Below are positions 49,001 through 64,000 of a stretch of 64,000 nt of DNA, piece after piece. Both the position numbers and the translations under genes were made by a program. Every line of letters starts with the position of its first letter. The first letter of the stretch is position 1. The notes under the pieces are model-generated. The model made no database searches, had not been told where the DNA came from, and saw only the letters and a list, made by a program, of their open reading frames with translations. Source of the DNA: Paralichthys olivaceus (lineage: Eukaryota > Chordata > Actinopteri > Pleuronectiformes > Paralichthyidae); the NCBI RefSeq assembly GCF_024713975.1, contig NC_091096.1, forward strand, positions 26,685,458 through 26,749,457, given 5' to 3'.

Positions 49001-51061
49001 ATCATCAAAACTACAAGCAGGAGGAAGAAGATCAGTGTTGGGGTTACCGCTGGCTGACACATGTGGCATCTTCACAAGAATGGTATTACACTTTGGCAAA
49101 GAAATCAGCTGCAGATATTCTTGCAGACTTTTGTCAAATCATCAGTGCCTGAGGATTGTGTAGAAGCCACACAGGAACAAGGGTCCAAGTTGACTTTCTA
49201 TGGCTTTGACTGTCTCAGATTCTGTCAAGCTTGTCAGTGTGTGTTATCACAGAACAAAAATGTTATGACTTTTTATTTTAAGGCTGGAGGTTCCCTATCT
49301 ATCTATCGCAAACTGAACTAAACTCTCAAACACTTCCTGTGTGCTCAAAAGTCCTGTTCGTTTAATAGAGTCTAGAGCCCGAACTACTACCACAAACTAA
49401 ATCCTCCAGGCTGCTCGTTTACCAGCCAGCTCACAGTATGTAATGTGTAAATCAGACAGTGTTAGAGTTTAAAAAAAAAAAATATTTACACTATGTAGCT
49501 AGGCTTGCAGTTCCAGTCTTTATGGTATCAAAGCTTATCATATCCTAGACCTGACACTGTTTGATGCACAGAGCTACAGTATCTTCTCATGTGAGTGACA
49601 CTGCAAACTAGTACTTTTCCAAAGCTGTCCGTGATAATGTGGGGTGCAGTGTCATACTGTGCACTTCGAGTATTCTCAAAATAAATCCACTCAATTTACC
49701 AAAAAAATCTGATGAGCCATCAAATGCACTCATCAAACAGAATCAGAACAAGAGATTGATGTATACACAATGTATTTGTATCAGACAAACTGAAAGGACA
49801 TTTTGTTACTTTCAAAATATTAAACTCTAAAACATTACACACAGCCTTTTATCACTATACTTTGCTCTTAATTTCATATTGTCTCAAATAATTGTATATT
49901 TTATTTTCAGATATGTTTAACTGTCTCTGTTATTATTATTAACAACATTTTTGTTGCTAATTAGGCTCATGGATCTTGTGAAAGATCAGGCTGATTACAG
50001 ATAACCCCCTTCTGATGTATGTAGCAAAGGGCCAGGAGTGATTAGGCAGCCAACTATTGTGGGAAAAGTGGCGACTCACAGGTTATGCAACTGAAAATCA
50101 CCTGAAGTAGTGGTTTGAATATGATTATATATGTTATCTAAATAAATGGGACCTTTAGTCTGAGTTATTCTTTGACCCTAAATAATAAACCAAGGGCTTG
50201 GAAGTACCTAATCACTGATTAACTTATTTTAATTTTACTTTTACTTTAAAATTGATCCTTGAACACAACTCTTATTCCAGGTGAAGACTCAGGTACAGTT
50301 TAAGCTAATTAATTGATTTTATAAGGACATAGATTTCTGTCTGTGAGCACTGGATGTGTGCTAATTGTTATCTTGGGTTTCAATGGAACCTTATTAAACA
50401 ATTGGACAAATTAAGTCTTATATTTATGTTTTTGTTACATAGCCAATGTTAGCATTAGCAGCTGTCGACCTATCACTATCTTAAAAAACATGCAAGTTCA
50501 GCATCAAACTTTGTCCCTTTACTTACAAAGGTCTGTCTCCAGCAGTGGAAAGCAACACCAATGTTAACTTTCATTTTGCTTCTATTTCTATCACTCCTAT
50601 ATGAACTGCAATGCCGATCAGCTCCGCTATAAAGCACTGGGTATAATTTCACACTCACTCAGGCATTTGAGGTGATATGTTTCTCATTATCCAATTTATG
50701 TGGATGTGAACAGAATTTATGAAAGCAAATCTGAACAAATAATTAAAGATATAAATTGACTGTATATTTTATTGTGATAATATAATTTTGTATCTGTACT
50801 ATATGCAGTATATGCATTCTGGAAGGTCCCAGCAGCTGCTTTGGTAAATTTCACTGTTGATAATAACATACTTTCAGTAAAAATGTAAATGTGCCTTGAT
50901 TTGTTCATGTAAGTGCATTTACCAATTAAAAATTCAGAAAGTTAGCAAACACATGCACATGCAGAATATAAATGTCCATTAGAAATGTAAAATAACGTGG
51001 GATCTGTCACATGTTTAATGTCACATTTAAAGTAAATGGCGGTAAGTTGTCCTGATCATGG

Positions 51062-51285
51062 GAAGCTATGGTGGAGGGGTAGAGCGGTTACCAGAAGGGT
51101 AGCAGTTCAATCCCCAGTTTGCCTCATCTGCATGCTGAAGTGTCTTTGAATAGAAAAAAAGTGCTGCTAATAGATGCACTGTATGAATGTGTGTGTAAAT
51201 GGGTGAATGGCAAACTGTAGTGTAAAGCGCTCTGAGTGGTCATCAAGACTAGAAAAGCTCTATATGAATACAAACCATTTACCAT
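51062..51285 (+). repeat. tRNA-derived SINE
   Basis: The head resembles a tRNA gene with a degenerate A box (GTAGAGCGGTTACCAGAAGG) and B box (AGTTCAATCCC). A body with GCATGCTGAAGTGTC, GAATGTGTGTGTAAATGGG and AAAGCGCTCTGAGTGG follows. This layout is typical of a widespread teleost SINE. It is not a functional tRNA. Confidence 0.6.
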
Positions 51286-51588
51286 CACTTGTCATCCTCT
51301 CCCTGTCAAAGGCCGGAGAGAAGTGAGGAAAGGCATGGGCACAATAAAGATATGCATGCTGCAGATCATTGCAACCAACCTCCACCACCATGGTAGTCAA
51401 TAATTACCAACTCTCCTGAAGTACTGTGGTTTCATTTCTGTCCGGGTGTATTTGTCAACCTAAATGAGCTGAAACCAACACCAAGGTTACTGGCAGCATT
51501 GCTTGCACACAGCAACACAGCCATTCACCCAATCAAGTTTACCTGGGTTTTAGTCAAGGTATATATGCTTCAGTGGGATACAGCTGAC

Positions 51589-51629
51589 AGGCCTAATGGT
51601 CAATTCCTTTTGAATTGACCATTAGGCCT
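51589..51629. other. Perfect 18-bp inverted repeat
   Basis: AGGCCTAATGGTCAATTC, five bases (CTTTT), then its exact complement. It can form a stable hairpin or cruciform. It does not match the repeats listed here. Confidence 0.9.
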
Positions 51630-52530
51630 TAGGAACAAATCATTTAACCAGTACTTCACATACTGTGAAGTAACACTATGAACTGAAAAACATTAGATGC
51701 ACAAGTTACCATGTAAAATAAACACTATATAACAAGAAAACAATGGTAGCCTTGTCATAGCACCACATTACACCGCTTACACATATATAAAGTTTTACCT
51801 TAAACAGACCATTAGTTTTAGCCATTAATTTTCAACAATATTTTATAGTATTAAACAGTATAGTAGATTACATACAAATCATTAAAAAAAACAGTAATAC
51901 AAAATCTGTCTGCAGGCGGAGCATTAATCATTAATCATTAAGGAATGATAAAGGAATGATAAAAGAAATGTACATGTTTTCTTTCCAGTCACTGTGACCT
52001 TTGACCACTGAAATCTAACATATTCATCTTTGAATCAAAGTGGATCAAATAAATTAACTCTTGAGTCCAACTAAATGTGAAATGATTCCCTCAAGGTGTT
52101 CCGGAGATACTGTGTCATGTTCACAAAATAATTTGCTTGTGAGGCTACAGTGACATTGACCGTTGACCACCAAAATCTAATCAGGTCACATTTAAGTCCA
52201 AGTGAACGATTTGTGCCAAATTTGTAGAAATTCCCTCAAGACGTTCTTGACATATTGCGTTGACAAGAATGGGAAAAAAAAAACATAATGACACTGGCTG
52301 TCAGGACAGGAAAATAGAAATCTGAAGCTGTGAGATGGTCATTATTTATGAATCATCAAATGGCATTAAAATGACATTAATTATCCCTTCTATGTAGTCT
52401 TATGTTTTGCTTTATATGTGGGTTTTAAGATGGGAGATGTTTGTACATAACTTTGCAGAGATAATAGTGTAACTTAACAGATTACATGAGCTAGTCCATT
52501 CATGTGATAGATAACAAACTCTACAGAAAC

Positions 52531-59456
<6,926 letters not shown>

Positions 59457-59519
59457 GACGCAGTTACTCGGACTAAGTTATTCCTCTGGATTTCCTGCTG
59501 AAGTCCTGTCTGCTCTTTT

Positions 59520-59530
59520 GTTTCACTTTC
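59520..59530 (-). promoter_or_regulatory. dtx3l: Interferon-stimulated response element (ISRE)
   Basis: The plus strand reads GTTTCACTTTC, that is GAAAGTGAAAC on the coding strand, an exact GAAANNGAAA IRF/ISGF3 site. It lies 64 nt upstream of the start codon of the dtx3l-like gene. DTX3L is an interferon-induced gene in mammals, so position and identity agree. Confidence 0.75.
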
Positions 59531-60140
59531 AGGTTCACTCCTCATCTGTGTTGATCACTTGTCTTTTAGGGACCCCTGTCGGCCACACAGGTAAAAACAT
59601 CAAACATTAACGCCACGAGTAAAGATTTCACTGTAGTCGATCACAGGCTCACAAATGTGTTCTGCCCTGATAAAAAACAATTTTCCCCAAGTACTGCACT
59701 TAGAGTTCTTACTTTAACCAAAACTCCATATTTCCATTGAGGCTTGTATATACTTGTTTATATATATGTCAATATTCTACTTCCCTTATTCAGAGGGAAA
59801 TGTCAGCCTCTTTCCTTCACTACACTCAGCTCTGATGCATTTCGTTTTTAAACCCATGACCTACATACACTCTGTGAGATATAAGGAGAACAAGGCTTTT
59901 CCTGCAGTGCTGTTCTTATACAGTTAGCTATAGAGAATAATGGTTAAAGTTTATGTATAGGATATTCTGAGGATCATGTCAGGTGAGGTCAAGGTCAAGG
60001 TATACATGTAATTTACTTAATTTGTCTATACTTGTTTTTATTCAAAGCAGAACAAAAGACACAAACTATGATCCAATAGATGCAGACTTGGACTTGTCTT
60101 TATAAAAGATGTCCCATGGCAAAGAGGGTGGTGTTTTCTC

Positions 60141-60246
<106 letters not shown>

Positions 60247-61101
60247 CGCACATAAACAGAATTTCACCAAACCTCATGAAATATTACTTTGGATCTCATA
60301 ATTCTCAGGTCAAAAAAATATGGTCCAAACATTTATTATTACAATGTATACTCCTTCATATGACATCATGCCATAAGTGACATCATGTAGATGAAAACAG
60401 CATCATGCATTGTTCAATCATGCAGGTATCTCTGCATCCTATAGGACTATAGACATGACATCAAGTTTATACAGATTGAAAAGGAACTCATCATATGATA
60501 GGACTACTATAATGTCCCCAGCACATAGGCATAAGTACAAACTACCTGGTAAGCTCAGACCAAACTTGAGTCAGACAAAAACTATGACTGATCTCAGTTT
60601 CCATATAAAAAGGCAGGCAGAAAGAGTTTTTCACTAAATCACAGCTGAAATAATACGTTTTTAAGTCAGTTTCTGAACATTGGAAAGGCAAATGTGAAGG
60701 CTTTGCTTTTTTTCAGGTAACTTTCTGATGTAAAATCATATCGCAAAAGTTACATTACATCACATTTTCTAATGTTGGATCTTTACAGATATAACTGTTT
60801 AAAACATTTGGTTGAAGAGTCAGGACTAGTGTATACCTATCAACCACTTACAGGCAGACTTTTTTTTTTTTTTCCAGTTGACCAAATAAATCTTCATCCT
60901 TTGGTGATGTCAGTCCTACATACACATAGCACATGTGTTAATTGATGTTAATGTAGAGCCATGTTAAGTCTGGTCCGATGAGGGACTGACTGACTGACTG
61001 AGACATTCCTCACCAACTTACTTGACATCAAAGTCTGTGTTGTTTCAGACTTTAACAACACAAACAGAGACCAGTAATCAAAGATCGATAACACTATACA
61101 C

Positions 61102-61107
61102 TTTATT
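61102..61107 (-). terminator. mocs2: mocs2 polyadenylation signal
   Basis: TTTATT on the plus strand is AATAAA on the coding strand, beginning 9 nt after the MOCS2B stop codon. This implies a very short 3' UTR. Confidence 0.65.
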
Positions 61108-61116
61108 TGCAGCAGC

Positions 61117-62703
61117 TCACACCGACATGTTAACGTTGATGTTTTCTCTCTGAGCTCCACTGTTCGACCAGGGACACTCAGAGTTCTCCTTCCAGCTGGC
61201 CTCCTGCGTGTCATACACTTCCTGTTGATCAGAGTCACATGATCAATAATCAAACAAACATCATCACCCATCAACAATCACGGCCGACTCTGTGTCCCTG
61301 TGGTCGGTACCTTCTTCCAGATTGGGACATTGGCCTTCAGCTGGCTGATGCAATGCTGGATCGCCTGCTGGCTGTCATGGCGATGAGGTGTCGAAATCGC
61401 CATGACAACACTGGCCTCGCCCACCTTTACCCACCTGAGGGACGAAGTTCACAGATGAGTTTGACCTTCGCCATCCCTCAGCTGCAGCATCAACCTTTTT
61501 GTAATATTATTACCAAACTGGCAGACCACTAGTTAGTGTTAGCACTTAGCATTAGTAGTGTTAGGGACTCACCCTAGCCTGTGGTGGACACAGATATGCG
61601 TCACACTTGGCCAGCGCTCTCGAATGTCAGCACACAGTTTAGTGAACTCTGACTGGGCCATGAGCTCGTACGCCTCGTACTCCAGACCAATCACCTTCCT
61701 GCCGTCCACCTCATCTTCACGTGTTGTACCTGCATACACACACACAAACCAATTACACATACTTCTGTCTTTTTGAGGACACTCATTGAGATATTTAGTC
61801 CCCAGCCCCTACAGCCTAACACTAGAATACCCCCCTTCTAAAATATAATGACATCCAACAAATATCCTTTTTTTCCTCCCCCAAAATATCATAATTGTCT
61901 TGATACTTTACTTTAAATTATAACTTTATTGCAGAAGTATTATGACTTCATCACATTGATAATGTCCTTTAAGAAAAGATTCCCCTCTGAAATGTAACAA
62001 ATTGTTTCTCAAAGGACTAGGGTGTAAGATTTAGGTGAAAGGGCTCTATTGGCAGAAATTAAATATGAAATAATGCTAGTGGTGTTTTCACCAGTGTGTC
62101 TCATCTAAATTGTTTTCTTTACCCTAGAATGGGCTCTTTATATTTAAATACTTTATATTTACAGAAGAAGCGAGTCCTCTCTACAGAGCAACATGTTTTT
62201 TTTACCGTAGCCCAGAGTGGACAAACTTTAAAAAAAAAAATGTTTAAGTTTTTATGATAACTGAGGGCTACCACAGGTTCTCTTTCATGTTTGGAAGGGG
62301 AGGGTGAGGGGTATTTAGCTGCAACATATAACCTCACCACTAGATATCACTTAATTCCACACACTGAACCTTGAAATAATTAAAGTTCTCAAAAAAGTTA
62401 TTGTCCAAAAAATATGTTTCAACATTTTCAAAATTTGTTTTTTTTCCATTTAGACATTGTGATTGTGACTCCTAAAATGTTTGTGGAAGATAACATTCGC
62501 AGACAGAATGTTTCATATTAAACAGAAACATCTGTGTATAAAGTAAATTATTTCTGCAGCTGTGAATAAATTATTACAATAAAATGTGAACCTATAAACA
62601 CTGAAACAGCTCCACAGGAAGCGCTGCTGACGGCATCCACCACTTCCTGAACAGGCAGCCAATCACGGCTCAGCTTGAGGATGTCTCTCCGCTCTTCTGA
62701 CAT
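61117..62703 (-). CDS. mocs2: Molybdopterin synthase catalytic subunit (MOCS2B)
   Basis: Large (MoaE-type) subunit of molybdopterin synthase in the cytosol. It transfers sulphur from the MOCS2A thiocarboxylate to precursor Z (cPMP) to make molybdopterin. Exons: 62592-62703, 61573-61729, 61311-61434, 61117-61221; 498 nt, 165 aa, all GT-AG. Hallmarks: CGAVSVFIGTTREDEVDGRK (R41 aligned to E. coli MoaE R39), LEYEAYELMAQSEF, HHRLGWVKVGEASVVMAIST and LKANVPIWKKE, where K123 and K130 match the catalytic MoaE K119 and K126. The start at 62703 was chosen because, after splicing to the upstream exon, a TAA lies in frame two codons before it. The N-terminus is shorter than the human one. Intron 1 contains a MITE. 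Confidence 0.93.
62018..62375. mobile_element. MITE copy (mocs2 intron)
   Basis: Left GGGTGTAAGATTTAGGTGAA, right ATTCCACACACTGAACCTT, with family core blocks including TTTCATGTTTGGAAGGGGAG. It sits between the first two MOCS2B exons. Confidence 0.7.
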
Positions 62704-63300
62704 CTCTGGAAAAAAAGAAGTCTGTTAGGTGTGTTACGTCTCAATTTCAACATACCATTGATTCATACATTTTTGATATCTCACTATCACCACCAGAAAA
62801 TGCCACAAAGTTAATGTGAACTGTGGACTGTTTAAATTGGGCTCAAAACAACAACATTATTTTATAGTAATTTTAAAGATGTGATCATGAAATAAGTTGG
62901 ACATGACCAAAGATTAGAAATACTGCAACAAAGTAAGAAATTCCCTCAAGTCATTCTTGAAATATAGAGTTTACAAGAATGGGATGTACATTTGGATGGA
63001 CTGATGTATGTACAGATGGACAACTCAAAAACATAAGCATAATTAAACCAAATTGAACATAAAACTACCACGTTATTATTTCCATTCTTTTAATATAATC
63101 TAACAAATTACTTTACTTCCTGAAATTAAGAAAAACATAAAAGGCTGCAGTGAAACATATTGACTGAGATTTTCTTGTTTCATGTTTGGAATCTAAAGTC
63201 CGATGATGCTTCCATCACAGAAACACTCATGCTCATAAACACCACACACTTTTAAATCTAACACTTTATTTATTTTTTAACTTACTTTATCTGTTGTGTT

Positions 63301-63427
63301 CTATCCTCCACTGAGAGGTGGTACCACTGCCACCTCGTCCCCGTCTCCCAGGGTTACCACCTGGTCGCCAATGTCAACGTACTGCTGACGCACTGCCAAC
63401 ACCACGTGATCCTGGAGGATAGAAAGT
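63301..63427 (-). CDS. mocs2: Molybdopterin synthase sulfur carrier subunit (MOCS2A), last coding exon
   Basis: Small ThiS/MoaD-type subunit whose C-terminal Gly-Gly is converted to a thiocarboxylate by MOCS3 and donates sulphur to cPMP. The exon begins at 63427 (acceptor TGTTCAG, phase 1) and gives DHVVLAVRQQYVDIGDQ, then GDEVAVVPPLSGG and a stop at 63301-63303. The SGG end and AVRQ-Y match MOCS2A. The remaining N-terminal half (about 45 residues) is not in the window. The exon continues untranslated to 63286, then splices to the MOCS2B exon, so both subunits share a transcript. Confidence 0.92.
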
Positions 63428-63494
63428 CTGAACACACAAACACACACACATGATGGCAGGAATAAAAGACAATATGCTAAAGAAGAGAACAAGG

Positions 63495-63960
63495 GACCAG
63501 GGGCCTGTACTATGAAGCAGGATTTGCAGTAATCAAGGTAATTTCAGGTTTAACTCTGATTTTTGAGACCTCTCAACAGCCAAACTAAACAAAAACCAAA
63601 TGACTGAAAAACCTGAGTCACTGATCTACAGGATCCTAACAGGGACAAAACAGGTTACAACAAAGTGAAAAATACTAAAGAGCAGTATATATTTTTTTAG
63701 ATGAAGGTAATGGTTTTGCTGTCCCAGACTTTTCATTTGTCCACTCTGGTTTTAAAAGAGAGCTTCTCACAAACACAGAGTTTGGGGAGGAAGAGTTTAT
63801 CACAATACATAAATACATCACAACTATTTTAGCTTCATTTGAATTCAACAACAATCCTTTCATTCCGGATATAATATTGGACAGTGTTGATGCTTTTACT
63901 TTGTTGTGTCAGTGCAACTCAGAACAACACCAGAAATAAAAGCTCAAGTCTCTGATAAGC
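63495..63960. repeat. Probable DNA-transposon-derived repeat
   Basis: Starts AGGGGCCTGTACTATGAAGC, a phrase common at the ends of teleost repeats. The interior has no convincing coding frame, and the other end is not resolved. Confidence 0.35.
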
Positions 63961-63961
63961 T

Positions 63962-64000
63962 AAGGTTCAGTGGGTAGAATTTAGTGATATCTAGTGTTGA
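63962..64000. repeat. Start of a further MITE copy at the window edge
   Basis: AGGTTCAGTGGGTAGAATTT followed by AGTGATATCTAGTGTTGA matches the end of the TTAA-flanked MITE family; the rest is outside. Confidence 0.55.

Larger units (their letters stand above)
44410..52530. other. Interval between the 3' ends of golph3 and dtx3l-like
   Basis: It holds the golph3 3' UTR in its first part, a hAT element, two SINE-type repeats and a palindrome, all listed separately. No further gene is recognised. Stretches 46100-48700 and 49150-51050 are AT-rich with no named feature. A minus-strand frame at 48835-49062 is discussed among the findings. Confidence 0.5.

Noticed and set aside
51062-51285. Possible tRNA gene
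   Set aside because: A- and B-box-like sequences are degenerate, no cloverleaf or anticodon arm can be drawn, and the downstream body is that of a SINE.

Overview
The window is nuclear DNA from a bony fish, most likely a spiny-rayed (percomorph) teleost. Its genes are split by short GT-AG introns and encode vertebrate proteins. The gaps are full of teleost-type mobile DNA (LINE 3' ends, hAT and Harbinger-like elements, foldback MITEs, tRNA-derived SINEs) and long CA/TG repeats. There is no bacterial-style operon, CRISPR array or rRNA. Protein identities come from conserved motifs compared with remembered family sequences; no database search was possible.

Layout. (1) 1-19957, minus strand: the first 19 coding exons (about 1,341 codons) of pdzd2, a large multi-PDZ scaffold. 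All exon phases join without a break, and the gene runs off the left edge before its C-terminal PDZ domains. (2) 19958-39264: a gene-poor stretch rich in transposons, with a GC-rich promoter candidate near 32.4 kb. (3) 39551-44409, plus strand: complete golph3 (4 exons, 292 aa), the PI4P-binding Golgi adaptor. A possible minus-strand first exon lies at its promoter. (4) 44410-52530: no gene recognised; a hAT element, SINEs and a perfect 18-bp palindrome. (5) 52531-59456, minus strand: complete dtx3l-like gene (4 coding exons, 427 aa) with a C3HC4 RING and a Deltex C-terminal domain. A consensus interferon-response element lies 64 nt upstream of its start codon. Its introns hold a solo LTR, two LINE fragments and a decayed BED finger. 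(6) 61117-63427, minus strand: mocs2, which encodes both molybdopterin synthase subunits on one transcript. MOCS2B is complete; only the last coding exon of MOCS2A is inside the window.

The genes do not form a pathway; they are independent housekeeping, scaffold and immune genes. The most interesting points are: pdzd2 exon 5, which lies between complementary UG and CA repeats and next to an inverted MITE pair; the interferon element of the dtx3l-like gene; the 17-nt stop-to-start gap of the two mocs2 reading frames; the head-to-head pdzd2/golph3 arrangement; and several transposons with clean target-site duplications.
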